Origin: Nonomuraea montanisoli
GTDB lineage: Bacteria; Actinomycetota; Actinomycetes; Streptosporangiales; Streptosporangiaceae
Length of the DNA: 64,000 nucleotides
Reading direction: 5' to 3'
NCBI RefSeq assembly: GCF_013363975.1
Contig: NZ_JABWGN010000017.1
Coordinates: 62,001-126,000, forward strand
The notes below the pieces were generated by a model. The model saw nothing but the letters and a program-made list of their open reading frames with translations. It made no database searches and was not told the origin of the DNA. Each line of letters starts with the position of its first letter. The stretch's first letter is position 1. Made by a program: the position numbers and the translations under genes. Shown here one piece after another: positions 7,205 to 15,759 of this stretch.

Positions 7205-9097
7205 TCAGGGCCGGGGGATCGCCGGCGAGGAGCCCCCGACATCAGCGGAGTCGTCGGGGTCGCCGGTGTTGTCGATGAGGAGGTGGGGCGGCTCGGTCGG
7301 TCGGCCCGCGTCCTCGGTGGCGAGGCCGTCCGGGTCGGTCGGGGCGCCGGTGCGCGGGCTCGGTGGCGCGGCGGCCCGGCCGGATGTTGGCGTGGGGGCT
7401 CCCGTCGCGGTGGCCGTGGCGGGCGGGGTGGGCGTCGGCGGCAGGCAGGGGCCGCCGTCCACCTCCACCTCGCTGATCTGCGGCCCGTTGTCGGCCGCGG
7501 GCTCGGTCGCCACCATGAGGCCGAAGTGCGCCCGCGTGCCGCACGGCACGTCGCCGAGGTCGCGCAGCACCCCGCTGGTGTACACGGTGCCGCCGGTCAG
7601 CGTGCGCGTCTCCCGGGCGACCGTACGGGCCGGCCCGTCCCCGTCGCGCCGCGTGTATGCGATGCGCAGCCGTACCGGGCCCGTGCCGTCGGCGGAGACC
7701 CGCACCGACCCCGCCGACCCGCTCCACCGCACGATGCCGGCCGAGCGGACCACGGGCGCGCCCGCGCCCTGGCGGCCCGTCGGCGCGGTGACGGCGGACG
7801 ACGAGGTGGGCGCGGCCGGCCCCGAGGAGACGTGTCCGGAGGGTAGGGGCCGCGACGAGGCCGGGACGGGCGCGACGGGGCCCGAGGTGGCCGGGCGCGA
7901 GGAGACGGGCGCGGACGGGCGGCGCGTGGCGGTCGCGCCCCCGCGCGCCGGGTCATCGGTCGCGGACCGTCCCGGGTTCGCGGGGTCACGGGTCCCGGAC
8001 CGTCCTGGGTTGGTGGGGTCGCCGGCCGCGGACCGTCCCGGCTCCTGCGGCTGGGGCATCAGCACCGTGCCCGGATCGCGGGCCAGCCGGTCGCCCGACG
8101 CCGCGATCGCGATGGCCATGACGGTCACGGCCGCACCCGCGATCCACAGGTGGGGCGGCAGCTTCGGCACCCTCAGCAGCCGGTCGCGGAGCAGCCGGTC
8201 CCGCAGCGACGTCCGGGACCCCGCCGTGGCGGCGCCGGAGGGGGCCAGCGGGAAGCGGAGCGCGAGCAGCGTGGCCAGCTCCGCCAGGTGGCGGCGGCCC
8301 CGCTGCTCCCAGTCGGGGCCGTAGCCCGCGACCGCGTCCTCCTCCAGCTCGGCAGCGAACCGCCGCGCCGAGGCGTACCTCTCGGCCGGGTCCTTGGCCA
8401 GGCCGCACCGCAGCAGGTCGCGCAGCGCGTCGGGCACCACCTCCAGCGGCACCGGCTCGTCCAGGTGCAGGCGGCGCAGCTCCGCCACGCCGCCGGCCCG
8501 GAACGGCGGCCGTCCCTTCACGGTCTCGAACAGCAGGCACGCCGCCGCGTACAGGTCGGCGGGCGGCCCGGCGGCGCCGCGCGTCCACAGCTCCGGCGAC
8601 ATGTACGGCGGGCTCCCGGCGGGCACGCCCGGCTCCTCGGCGTGGACCACGACGCCGAAGTCGCCCAGCATGACCGTGCCGTCGGCCTGGACCATGACGT
8701 TCTCGGGCTTGACGTCGCGGTGCGCCACCCCGCCCTCGTGCGCCGCCGCGAGGGCCAGCAGGGCGCCCTTGAGCACGACCAGCGCCGCCTCCGGGCTCGC
8801 GTGGCCGTGCTCGGCCAGCAGAGCGCGCAGCGAGAGGCCGTCCACCAGCTCCATCACCACGGCCGCCCGGCCGGGCGTCTCGACGTACTCGTGCAGCCTG
8901 ACCACGTGCGGGTCGTCGATCTCGACGAGGGACGCGGCGTCGGTCCGGAAGCGCTCCATGAACTCGGCGTCCCTGCGCAGGGTGGCGTTCAGGTACTTGA
9001 TCGCCACGTAGGCGCCGGTGGTCTCGTAGGTGGCGAGGAACACGCGACCGGTGTGACCGGCGCCGAGCTGGCGCACTTCCCGGTACCCAGGGACCAC
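7205..9097 (-). CDS. Membrane-anchored Ser/Thr protein kinase with extracellular sensor-like domain
   Basis: About 630 residues. The cytoplasmic Hanks-type kinase is at residues 1-270: glycine loop LGAGHTGRVF, ATP lysine K34 in VAIKYL, catalytic loop HRDVKPEN at 127-134 and DFG at 146-148, so it should be active. One membrane helix is near residues 318-336. Outside follows a 120-residue Pro/Ser/Thr/Gly linker with repeats of the type DPxNPGRS, then a beta-rich domain (about 460-560) and a Pro/Thr-rich tail. The domain order resembles PknB-type sensors but there are no PASTA repeats. Start: GTG at 9097 lies six bases after GGGGG; a TTG at 9103 is an alternative. No partner substrate gene is adjacent. 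Confidence 0.85.
   Translation of the reverse strand: MVPGYREVRQLGAGHTGRVFLATYETTGAYVAIKYLNATLRRDAEFMERFRTDAASLVEIDDPHVVRLHEYVETPGRAAVVMELVDGLSLRALLAEHGHASPEAALVVLKGALLALAAAHEGGVAHRDVKPENVMVQADGTVMLGDFGVVVHAEEPGVPAGSPPYMSPELWTRGAAGPPADLYAAACLLFETVKGRPPFRAGGVAELRRLHLDEPVPLEVVPDALRDLLRCGLAKDPAERYASARRFAAELEEDAVAGYGPDWEQRGRRHLAELATLLALRFPLAPSGAATAGSRTSLRDRLLRDRLLRVPKLPPHLWIAGAAVTVMAIAIAASGDRLARDPGTVLMPQPQEPGRSAAGDPTNPGRSGTRDPANPGRSATDDPARGGATATRRPSAPVSSRPATSGPVAPVPASSRPLPSGHVSSGPAAPTSSSAVTAPTGRQGAGAPVVRSAGIVRWSGSAGSVRVSADGTGPVRLRIAYTRRDGDGPARTVARETRTLTGGTVYTSGVLRDLGDVPCGTRAHFGLMVATEPAADNGPQISEVEVDGGPCLPPTPTPPATATATGAPTPTSGRAAAPPSPRTGAPTDPDGLATEDAGRPTEPPHLLIDNTGDPDDSADVGGSSPAIPRP
7967..8042. repeat. 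About 39-base imperfect tandem repeat in the kinase linker
   Basis: Roughly two copies of a 39-base unit containing CGGACCGTCC followed by GGGTT and GGGGTC. They encode repeated DPxNPGRS segments of the extracellular linker of the kinase. Such linkers change length easily. Confidence 0.5.
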
Positions 9098-9307
9098 GTT
9101 CAACCCCCATCACGTGAGCCGTCCCGGGCCCGCCGCCGCCGTCGCGTGAGCATGCTCCCGCCTTTTCGGCCGGCTCCGGGCCTTTCCGGCTGCTCCGGTC
9201 CTACCGGTTCGACGGTCTCATCCGGGGTGCGGGTTGTCACGACTGGCGATATTTCGCCCATGGTTGTGCTGACGTCACTCGGGGTGGCGGGGGTGGCTCG
9301 TGTACGC

Positions 9308-9334
9308 TTGACATACTCCCAAGCAAGCGCTCGG
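9308..9334 (+). promoter_or_regulatory. -35 box TTGACA and KstR2-like operator upstream of the isochorismatase-like gene
   Basis: A consensus TTGACA is at 9308-9313. At 9319-9334 is CCAAGCAAGCGCTCGG, whose reverse complement differs from CCAAGCGCTTGCTTGG at one position. The site lies between the -35 box and the ribosome binding site (GGAGG at 9341-9345), a position where repressor binding would block transcription. No convincing -10 box was found. The rest of the 9104-9349 spacer shows nothing else that could be identified. Confidence 0.6.
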
Positions 9335-9349
9335 CTAACTGGAGGCCAG

Positions 9350-9964
9350 GTGGACCGCGAGGCCGTGCTCGTCATGGAGATGCAGAGAGGCGTCATCGGC
9401 GATCTCACGAAATTTCCGGACCTCGTGACGGCGTGCCGGGTCCGCGACGTCGTCCCCAACGCCGCGACGGTCGTCGCCGCCGCCCGGGCCGCCGGGATCC
9501 CCGTCGTCCACTGCACCGCCGCTTTCCGCGTCGACCGGGCCGGCTCCCACACCCGCAACTGCCCGTTCATCGTGTCGCTGCTCGACGACCCCGCGCACAT
9601 GCTGGAGGGCACGCCGGCCGTCGAGGTGCTGCCCGAGCTGCGCGACCCGGGAGACCTGGAGAACCGGCGGTACCACGGCTTCTCGCCGTTCACCGGCACG
9701 TCCCTGGACATGACGCTGCGCTCGCTGGGGGTCTCGTCGGTGGTGGCCGTCGGCGTGTCGCTGAACCTGGGCATCCCGGGGCTGGCGCTGGAGGCGGTGA
9801 ACCTCGGCTACCGGGTCACGGTGGTCACGGACGCGGTCGCCGGGATCCCGGAGGAGTACGCGCGGGCCGTGCTCAGGCACACGGTCAGCCTCCTCGCGAC
9901 CCGCGTGACGACGTCCCGGCTGGTGGAGCGCTGGAAGGCGGGCGAGCAGGAGGAGACGCGGTGA
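9350..9964 (+). CDS. Isochorismatase/cysteine hydrolase-fold protein with substituted catalytic triad
   Basis: About 204 residues of the isochorismatase-like alpha/beta fold: hydrophobic strand AVLVMEMQRGV, then RYHGFSPFTGTSLDMTLRSLGV and VVAVGVSLNLGIPGLALEAVNLGYRVTVV. In the usual hydrolases the triad is Asp (in I-D-M-Q), Lys (before RYSAF) and Cys (in STNVCV). Here the Asp position is E10, no Lys is seen at the second place, and the Cys position is Gly in NLGI. True isochorismatases also have Gly in place of Cys, so activity is possible but the substrate is unknown. GTG follows GGAGG. A KstR2-like operator precedes it, which suggests a role in the regulated catabolic set. Confidence 0.75.
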   Translation: MDREAVLVMEMQRGVIGDLTKFPDLVTACRVRDVVPNAATVVAAARAAGIPVVHCTAAFRVDRAGSHTRNCPFIVSLLDDPAHMLEGTPAVEVLPELRDPGDLENRRYHGFSPFTGTSLDMTLRSLGVSSVVAVGVSLNLGIPGLALEAVNLGYRVTVVTDAVAGIPEEYARAVLRHTVSLLATRVTTSRLVERWKAGEQEETR

Positions 9965-10010
9965 GGCCCTCCCCGCCAGCCGCGCCTGAGACGGGCCCGC
10001 GGCGAGGAAG

Positions 10011-10068
10011 GGCTTGTGACGGGGGGCTTGTGGCGGAGGGGCTTGTGACGCGGAGGGGCTTGTGCCGA
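10011..10068. repeat. Short degenerate direct repeats containing GGCTTGTG
   Basis: Four copies of GGCTTGTG at about 10011, 10025, 10040 and 10057, separated by G-rich spacers, lie between the isochorismatase-like gene and the following SDR gene. They look like local slippage products in a noncoding spacer. No function is evident. Confidence 0.45.
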
Positions 10069-10099
10069 GGAGACGGTTGTGTGTGACGAGGAAGCGGTC

Positions 10100-10855
10100 G
10101 TGACGATGGAGGGGCTGCGGCTCGAGGGGCGGACCGCCGTGGTGACCGGCGCGGCGGGCGCCATCGGCGCCGCCGTGGCGGCCGACCTGACCGCCCTGGG
10201 CGCCCGCGTGGTCATCGCCGACGTGGACGCGGACGGCGCCGACGCGGTCGCCGCCGGGCTGGCCGGCGCCGTACCGCTGCCCGTGGATCTCTCCGCACCG
10301 GAGTCGGTGGAGCGGTTCTGCCACGAGCTCGCCGAACGGGGCCTGGAGCCGGACATCGTCGTCCACAACGCCGGCCTGTCGATCGTCGAGCCGTTCGCCG
10401 AGAGCGACCCGGCGGGCTGGGACCTCATGTGGCAGGTCAACCTGCGCGGCCCCATGCTCATGACCAAGCTCCTCCTGCCCGGGATGACGGCGCGGGGCTG
10501 GGGCCGGCTGGTGTTCGTCTCCTCCGACGGGGCGCGGGCCGGCTCGGGCGGCGAGGGCGCGTACGCGGCCACCAAGGCGGGACTGTTCGGACTGGCCAAG
10601 ACCCTCGCCAGGGAGGCCGCCAGGGCGAACGTCACCTCCAACGTGGTCTGCCCCGGCCCCACGGACACCCCGATGCTGCGCCGCGTGTCCGCCGCCGAGC
10701 CCGGGCTGGTCGAGAAGATCTCCCGGGGCATCCCGCTGCGCCGCCTCGGCACGCCCGCCGACGTGGCCGGCCTCGTCGCCTACCTGTGCACCGACCGCGC
10801 CGCCTACATCACCGGCCAGACCCTGTCGGTGAGCGGCGGGGTCACCATGCAGTGA
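10100..10855 (+). CDS. SDR-family oxidoreductase
   Basis: About 251 residues of a classical short-chain dehydrogenase: TGAAGAIG cofactor motif, HNAG, catalytic Ser in VFVSSDGAR, YAATK (Tyr and Lys present) and a C-terminal YITGQTLSVSGG. GTG at 10100 was chosen because GAGGAAG at 10088-10094 is well spaced; in-frame GTG at 10079 and ATG at 10106 are alternatives. Substrate cannot be told from sequence. It lies 135 bases downstream of the isochorismatase-like gene on the same strand, and may share its operator-controlled promoter. Confidence 0.85.
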   Translation: MTMEGLRLEGRTAVVTGAAGAIGAAVAADLTALGARVVIADVDADGADAVAAGLAGAVPLPVDLSAPESVERFCHELAERGLEPDIVVHNAGLSIVEPFAESDPAGWDLMWQVNLRGPMLMTKLLLPGMTARGWGRLVFVSSDGARAGSGGEGAYAATKAGLFGLAKTLAREAARANVTSNVVCPGPTDTPMLRRVSAAEPGLVEKISRGIPLRRLGTPADVAGLVAYLCTDRAAYITGQTLSVSGGVTMQ

Positions 10856-10863
10856 CCGTGCGG

Positions 10864-12084
10864 TCAGAGGGACCGGTAGACGGCCTCGGTGAGCCGGTAC
10901 CCGCGCAGGCTGCCGGAGACGGCGCCGGCCATGCGGTTCATGACGTAGCCGATGGCCAGGCCGTGCTCGGGGTCGCCGAGACCGACGAAGCCGCCGAGCC
11001 CCGTGTGGCCGAACGCGGTGGCCGACGGGACGAAGAACGTCATCGCCGGGCGCATGTAGCCGAGGCCGAAGGAACTGTCCACGTACAGGACCCGGTCGGG
11101 CCCGGAGACCCGGGGACGCAGGGCGTCGCGCAGCGTCTCGGGCCGCAGGACGTCACCCGCGAGCAGCGACCGGTAGAACCCGGCCAGGGCGCGGGCCGTG
11201 GTGACGGCGCCGGCGGCGGGCCAGCCGGCGCGCATGACGACGGGGTGGTTGGCGCCGCCCTTGAGCCGCTGCATGGAGGGGTTGCCGAGGGCGCGGTTCA
11301 TGAGGCTGTCCGGATCGCGCACGGCCCTGGCCATCATCCCGAACGCGCCGCCCTCACCGCCGCCCGGGTCCGTGACCGGCGTGTCCGCGGCGGGAGCCCC
11401 CGACCGCCCTGCCGTGCCCTCCTCGGGCGCGCCGCCGTCCTGGCGCACCTCGGACGTGCCGGTGGCGGTGGTCAGGCGGGCGGCGCGGGCGATCACCGGG
11501 TCGGGGGCGCCCACCCACAGGTCCAGCCCGAGCGGCCCGGCGATCTCGGCCGCGACCAGCTCGCCCACCGTCTTGCCGGTCACCCGCCGCACCACCTCGC
11601 CCACCAGGAACCCGTACGACAGGGCGTGGTAGCCGTGCGCCGAGCCGGGCTCCCACAGCGGGCGCTGCCCGGCCAGGCGGGCCGCGACGGCCGCGTGGTC
11701 GCCGAACTCCTCCACGGGCACCGGGTCCTCGACCACCGGCAGCCCCGCCGCGTGCGTCAGCAGGTGCGCGACGGTGACGTCCGCCTTGCCCTCGGCGGCG
11801 AACTCCGGCCACACGTCCGCGACCGGCGCGGACACGTCCACCAGCCCCCGTTCGGCGAGCTGGAGCAGGACGGTCGCGGTGATCGCCTTCGTGCAGGAGT
11901 ACGCGAAGGCGGGCGTGTCCTCGGCCCAGGGGCGCCCGGTGTGGCGGTCGGCCTCGCCGCCCCACAGGTCCACCACCGGCTCGCCGTCCAGGAACACCGC
12001 GAACGCGGCGCCCAGCTCCTCCCCGTCCGCCAGGTGCCGCTCGAACACCTCCCGCACCCGCGAGAACCGGGGTTCGCATCGCAT
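10864..12084 (-). CDS. Serine hydrolase of the beta-lactamase/EstB esterase family
   Basis: About 406 residues. The class C beta-lactamase-like SxxK motif is S63-C-T-K66 in AYSCTKAITA, and the second motif is Y-H-A in GYHALSYGFLVGE. There is no signal peptide, so it is likely a cytoplasmic esterase of the EstB/LipE-like type rather than a drug-resistance beta-lactamase. ATG at 12084 is chosen because GGAGG precedes it with five bases spacing; an upstream ATG at 12117 would overlap the divergent gene. It faces the cyclase gene across a short region carrying a KstR2-like element. Related esterases are found in actinobacterial sterol and lipid catabolic loci. Confidence 0.82.
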   Translation of the reverse strand: MRCEPRFSRVREVFERHLADGEELGAAFAVFLDGEPVVDLWGGEADRHTGRPWAEDTPAFAYSCTKAITATVLLQLAERGLVDVSAPVADVWPEFAAEGKADVTVAHLLTHAAGLPVVEDPVPVEEFGDHAAVAARLAGQRPLWEPGSAHGYHALSYGFLVGEVVRRVTGKTVGELVAAEIAGPLGLDLWVGAPDPVIARAARLTTATGTSEVRQDGGAPEEGTAGRSGAPAADTPVTDPGGGEGGAFGMMARAVRDPDSLMNRALGNPSMQRLKGGANHPVVMRAGWPAAGAVTTARALAGFYRSLLAGDVLRPETLRDALRPRVSGPDRVLYVDSSFGLGYMRPAMTFFVPSATAFGHTGLGGFVGLGDPEHGLAIGYVMNRMAGAVSGSLRGYRLTEAVYRSL

Positions 12085-12115
12085 GGGGGACCTCCAGACA
12101 CCGTCGTGAACCGTC

Positions 12116-13045
12116 ATGAAAGGAAGCGCTTACTTGGTTGCCGAGCCTAACAACTGGGGCCGCTTCGGCCCAGCCGACCAACGCGGCACGCTCAACCTCC
12201 TCACCCCCGGGGCCGTCCTGGACGCGCTGCGCTCCGCCGTCACGGGCGAGGTCCTCAGCCTCGCCCTGCCGATCAGGGGCTCCACCTCCTCGCCCGCGCC
12301 CGGCACCGTGCCGCACCTGAAGGGCCGGCCGTTGCCGCAGCACTTCATGTCGGTGGACGGCGGCGACTACGCGGCCGGCGCGCGGCCGGTCGGCGCGGGA
12401 CTGCGCGTGGCCGACGACGCGCTGATCGTCTCCCACCACGGCACGACCACCCACATGGACGCGCTGTGCCACATGTGGTCCGGCGACGAGCTCTACAACG
12501 GCCACCCGGCCGCCCGGGTGCGCTCCTACGGGGCCACCCGGTGCGGGATCGAGCAGGTGGGCGGGGTGGTGGGACGGGGTGTCCTGTTCGACGTGCCCCG
12601 TCGCCTGGGCCTGGACCACCTGCCGGCCGGGCACCGGATCACCCCGGAGGAGCTGGAGGCGTGCGGCCCGGAGCCGCGGCCGGGAGACGTCGCGGTGGTC
12701 CGTACCGGCTGGCCGGCGGTGTGGCGGCGGTCGCGCGAGGAGTACTGGTCGGGCCAGCCCGGCCTGTCGGCGGAGGCCGGCCGGTGGCTGGCGGCGCGGG
12801 ACGTCGCCGTGGTCGCCTCGGACAACGCGGCGATCGGCGGCCTGGACGAACGCCAGCTCGCGGGGGAGGGGCTGGAGGACGACCTGCACCTCATCCTGCT
12901 GCACCGGCACGGCGTCCACCTGGTGGAGATGCTGTGGCTGGAGGAGCTGAGCGCGCGGGAGCGGACGGAGTTCGTGTTCGTCGTGGCGCCGCTCGGGATC
13001 GAGGGCGGCACCGGCAGCCCCGTCAACCCGCTCGCCGTCCTCTGA
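12116..13045 (+). CDS. Cyclase-family (kynurenine formamidase-like) metal-dependent hydrolase
   Basis: About 309 residues. The family metal-binding motif is clear: HGTTTHMDALCH with H113, D115 and H119. The family hydrolyses amides, lactones or cyclic ketones; the substrate here is unknown. The start is uncertain: ATG at 12116 has no ribosome binding site, and an in-frame TTG at 12134 would exclude the operator-like element GGAAGCGCTTACTTGG at 12122-12137 from most of the coding region. It is divergent from the esterase gene and ends near a hairpin at 13118-13134. Confidence 0.82.
   Translation: MKGSAYLVAEPNNWGRFGPADQRGTLNLLTPGAVLDALRSAVTGEVLSLALPIRGSTSSPAPGTVPHLKGRPLPQHFMSVDGGDYAAGARPVGAGLRVADDALIVSHHGTTTHMDALCHMWSGDELYNGHPAARVRSYGATRCGIEQVGGVVGRGVLFDVPRRLGLDHLPAGHRITPEELEACGPEPRPGDVAVVRTGWPAVWRRSREEYWSGQPGLSAEAGRWLAARDVAVVASDNAAIGGLDERQLAGEGLEDDLHLILLHRHGVHLVEMLWLEELSARERTEFVFVVAPLGIEGGTGSPVNPLAVL
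12122..12137 (+). promoter_or_regulatory. KstR2-like operator overlapping the 5' end of the cyclase gene
   Basis: GGAAGCGCTTACTTGG matches the window consensus CCAAGCGCTTGCTTGG at 13 of 16 positions and keeps the AAGCGCTT core. It lies between the divergent esterase and cyclase genes, over or just after the cyclase start. It is weaker than the sites at 40442 and 59936. Confidence 0.4.
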
Positions 13046-13117
13046 GGCGTCCGGACGTCGCGTGGTACGCGCTTGACGGCGTCGTCCGGCGAGCTCCCCG
13101 GTGCGTGCCGAGACGGT

Positions 13118-13134
13118 CCCTCACCCGATGAGGG
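13118..13134. terminator. Hairpin between the convergent cyclase and cupin genes
   Basis: CCCTCA / TGAGGG with a five-base loop, followed by a G-rich run. Its position between convergent genes suggests a transcription terminator. No U tract. Confidence 0.4.
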
Positions 13135-13146
13135 GAGGGGCCGGCG

Positions 13147-13500
13147 TCACTCCTCGGGCCGGTCGGGCCCGAGGTGGGGCGAGGAGGGGACGGCACGCAC
13201 CGGCGGCTCCTTGAGCTCGATGAAGATCGCGTGCGTCTCGGTGTCGCCGATGTTGCGCCCCGCGTGCTCCTGCGCGCCGAGCCACCGCACCTGCCCCGCC
13301 TCCAGGGCGACCTCGACCTGCTGCGTCCCCGCGGTGAGGCGGCGGGTGAAGGAGGACAGCGTCACCATCACGCTGTCGGGATGCCCGTGCGGGCTGGTCG
13401 CGTCGCCCGGCCGGTCGCGGTAGCGCAGCACCCGGACGCGTTCGTTCTCGAAGACCACCGTGTACAGGTCGGGATTCGTCACCGCGGGATCGACGCTCAT
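13147..13500 (-). CDS. Small cupin-domain protein
   Basis: About 117 residues with one cupin barrel: the SPHGHPDSVMVTLSS segment resembles cupin motif 1, and the later part is AGQVRWLGAQEHAGRNIGDTETHAIFIELK. The ATG at 13500 follows GAGGT; a GTG two codons upstream is possible. It is divergent from a TetR-family gene at a distance of about 50 bases, so the pair probably shares a control region. The function of such single cupins (isomerase, dioxygenase or binding protein) cannot be assigned. Confidence 0.75.
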   Translation of the reverse strand: MSVDPAVTNPDLYTVVFENERVRVLRYRDRPGDATSPHGHPDSVMVTLSSFTRRLTAGTQQVEVALEAGQVRWLGAQEHAGRNIGDTETHAIFIELKEPPVRAVPSSPHLGPDRPEE

Positions 13501-13550
13501 GGACACCTCACAGGCGGACCGCTACATGGGATCACAGTACCATGATGGGT

Positions 13551-14168
13551 ATGTCGGTACCATATGAGCTGACCGGCCGCCGGCAGCAGAAGGCCCGCAC
13601 CCGGCAGGCCCTGGTCGAGGCGGCCCGCCGCCTGCTGGCCGACGGCGAGGATCCCACCGTCGAGGACGCCGCCGCCGCGGCCGGCATCTCCCGCACCACC
13701 GCCTACCGCTACTTCCCGAACCAGTACGCCCTGCTCGCCGCGGCCCATCCCCAGATCGAGCAGACCTCGCTGCTCCCGCCGGACCCGCCCGCCGACCCGG
13801 TCGCCCGGCTGGACCTGGTGATGGCCGCCTTCACCCGGCTCACCCTCGACTGGGAGCCGCAGCTACGCGCCTCGCTGCGCCTGTCCCTGCAGCCCGGGGC
13901 GGGCCGGCAGCCCCTGCGCGGCGGGCGGGCCATCGGCTGGATCGAAGACGCCCTGGCCCCGCTCCGCGACACCCACCCGGGCCTGGACGTGCACGGGCTG
14001 GCCGTGACGATCCGCTCGGCCACCGGCATCGAGTCGCTGATCTGGCTCACCGACATCGCGGGACTCACCCGGCGGCAGGCGGCCGACACCATGCGCTGGT
14101 CGGCGCGGGCCCTGCTCGCGGCCGCCCTCGACCAGCACGCCCCAGGCCAGGAGAACCCTCGGCCGTAG
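13551..14168 (+). CDS. TetR-family transcriptional regulator
   Basis: About 205 residues. The N-terminal helix-turn-helix is ARTRQALVEAARRLL ... VEDAAAAAGISRTTAYRYFPNQYALLAAA, typical TetR; the C-terminal helical domain is family-specific and not recognised. Three possible ATGs are at 13542, 13545 and 13551. The last is preferred because a TACCAT -10 box at 13538-13543 would place the transcription start on it (leaderless). Two GTACCAT repeats (13537-13543 and 13557-13563) flank the start and may be its operator. It probably controls the divergent cupin gene and itself. Confidence 0.8.
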   Translation: MSVPYELTGRRQQKARTRQALVEAARRLLADGEDPTVEDAAAAAGISRTTAYRYFPNQYALLAAAHPQIEQTSLLPPDPPADPVARLDLVMAAFTRLTLDWEPQLRASLRLSLQPGAGRQPLRGGRAIGWIEDALAPLRDTHPGLDVHGLAVTIRSATGIESLIWLTDIAGLTRRQAADTMRWSARALLAAALDQHAPGQENPRP

Positions 14169-14198
14169 CCCCGCGGCGCCGCACCACCCGCGTGCGGG

Positions 14199-15701
14199 TC
14201 AGGTGCCCGGGTAGTTGCCGCCGCCGTGGGTCTGGTCGAGGGCGTCGTAGTCGGGCGTGAAACCGCGCTTCGGGATGGCGTCGGCGAACACCACGTCACG
14301 AGGCTTCTTGTACGAGGCCAGCAGGCCCTTGACGTGGCCGATCAGCTCCTCGGCCGTCGCGGTGGCGTCCGGGGCGAGCACCACCACGGCCCGGACCGCC
14401 TGGTGCCAGCGCTCGTCCGGGACGCCGATGACGGCCGCGTCGGCCACCGCGGGGTGGGACTTGAGCGCCCGCTCGACCTCGGCCGGGTAGACGTTCTCGG
14501 CGCCCGACTTGATCATGCGGAGGCGGGGGCCGATGAAGGTGATCGTGCCGTCGGGCTCGCGGCGCCCGAGGTCGCCCGTGTGATGCCACCCATGGGCGAA
14601 CTTCGCCGTATTTAACTCCGGTCGGGCGAAATATCCGGAAAAAAGGGTCTTGCCGCGCGCACAGATCTCGCCCACCTCCCCGGCCGGCACCTCGCTGCCG
14701 TCCGGCGCCAGGATCCGCACCTGGACGAGCGGCGACGGCCGCCCCGCGAACCCCGCCGCCCCCGGCGCCAGCCCCAGGAACGTGAGCATGCCGCCCACCT
14801 CGGTCTGGCCGTACCCGCCCATCTTGGACCGGCACCACGGCGAGTCGTCCACGGTGATCAGCTCGTCCCACTCCGCCGAGTGCGAGACGAACCGCAGCGA
14901 CGACAGGTCGTACTTGCCCTGCGGCCGCACCGCCACCACGGCGTCGATCATCTGCCCGAACAGGAACGCCTGCGTGACCCGCTCGGCGTCGATCAGCCGG
15001 CAGACCTCCTCGGGGTCGAACGCGGGAGTGAACACGTTCGTCCCGCCGATCTGCAGCGTGGCCAGGCAGAACATCATCGTGCCCACGTGGAACAGCGGCC
15101 CGCTGCCGAGGAACGTGAACCCCGGCTCCATCTGCCGGACCACCAGCAGCGACGCGCTGTGCGCGACCAGGGCGGCACTGCTGAGCAGGGCCGCGTTCGG
15201 CCGGCCGTCGAAGGCGGCGGTGTAGAGGGCGAGCGCCGGCTCGGTGTCGGCGACCTGCGGGAAGTCGCGCACCGAGCCGCCCGCCACCAGCTCCTCGTAC
15301 GCCTGCCCCACCCGCACCCACACGGCGGCGGACGCGCCCAGCACCTCCTGCACGGCCGTCGTCGCCTCCGACGGCTCCCAGACCACCACGCGCGGCGTCA
15401 GGTCCTCGACCACGAAGCGCAGCTCGTCGGCGGACTGCCGCCAGTTGGCGGGGCAGAAGACCGCCCCGAGCCGCGAGCAGGCCAGCAGCAGCTCCAGCAC
15501 GGCGTGGGAGTTCTGCCCGAGCCAGAGCACGCGCTCGCCGGGCGCGACCCCGTGCGCCGCCAGGGCGTCCGCCAGGCGCGAGACGCGCTCGTCCAGGGCG
15601 GGATAGCTGAGCCGGACCTCGCCGTCCACGACCGCCGTCGTCTCCGGGCGGCTGCGGGCGTGCTCGGCGAGGACGTCCGAGAGGGTCAGGCTGTGGATCA
15701 T
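14199..15701 (-). CDS. AMP-binding acyl-CoA synthetase-like protein with atypical core motifs
   Basis: A 500-residue ANL-superfamily protein. Recognisable core motifs include YGQTEVGGMLTFLG (A5), HHTGDLGRREPDGTITFIGPRLRMIKSGAENVYPAEVE (A7-A8) and ALKSHPAVADAAVIGVPDERW. The ATP-grip motif, normally TSGTTGxPK, is instead YTAAFDGRPNAALLS. The end lacks the usual GKxxK lysine (PKRGFTPDYDALDQ). It may ligate CoA by a modified mechanism or only adenylate. It is probably cotranscribed with the luciferase-like gene upstream (58 bases apart), which carries a KstR2-like operator. It does not look like FadD3, which has standard motifs. Confidence 0.78.
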   Translation of the reverse strand: MIHSLTLSDVLAEHARSRPETTAVVDGEVRLSYPALDERVSRLADALAAHGVAPGERVLWLGQNSHAVLELLLACSRLGAVFCPANWRQSADELRFVVEDLTPRVVVWEPSEATTAVQEVLGASAAVWVRVGQAYEELVAGGSVRDFPQVADTEPALALYTAAFDGRPNAALLSSAALVAHSASLLVVRQMEPGFTFLGSGPLFHVGTMMFCLATLQIGGTNVFTPAFDPEEVCRLIDAERVTQAFLFGQMIDAVVAVRPQGKYDLSSLRFVSHSAEWDELITVDDSPWCRSKMGGYGQTEVGGMLTFLGLAPGAAGFAGRPSPLVQVRILAPDGSEVPAGEVGEICARGKTLFSGYFARPELNTAKFAHGWHHTGDLGRREPDGTITFIGPRLRMIKSGAENVYPAEVERALKSHPAVADAAVIGVPDERWHQAVRAVVVLAPDATATAEELIGHVKGLLASYKKPRDVVFADAIPKRGFTPDYDALDQTHGGGNYPGT

Positions 15702-15759
15702 CGCGCCTCCAGGGGGTGAACGCCGCGGGTCGAACGAGGGCGAGGACGAGGACGGAGAG

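Noticed and set aside
10864..12084. Drug-resistance beta-lactamase
   Set aside because: It has the SxxK/Yxx fold, but no signal peptide and closer general resemblance to EstB-type esterases; context is catabolic.
14199..15701. Assignment of the AMP-ligase-like gene as fadD3
   Set aside because: FadD3 keeps the standard TSGTTGxxKG and GK motifs. This protein lacks both, and its neighbours differ from those of fadD3.
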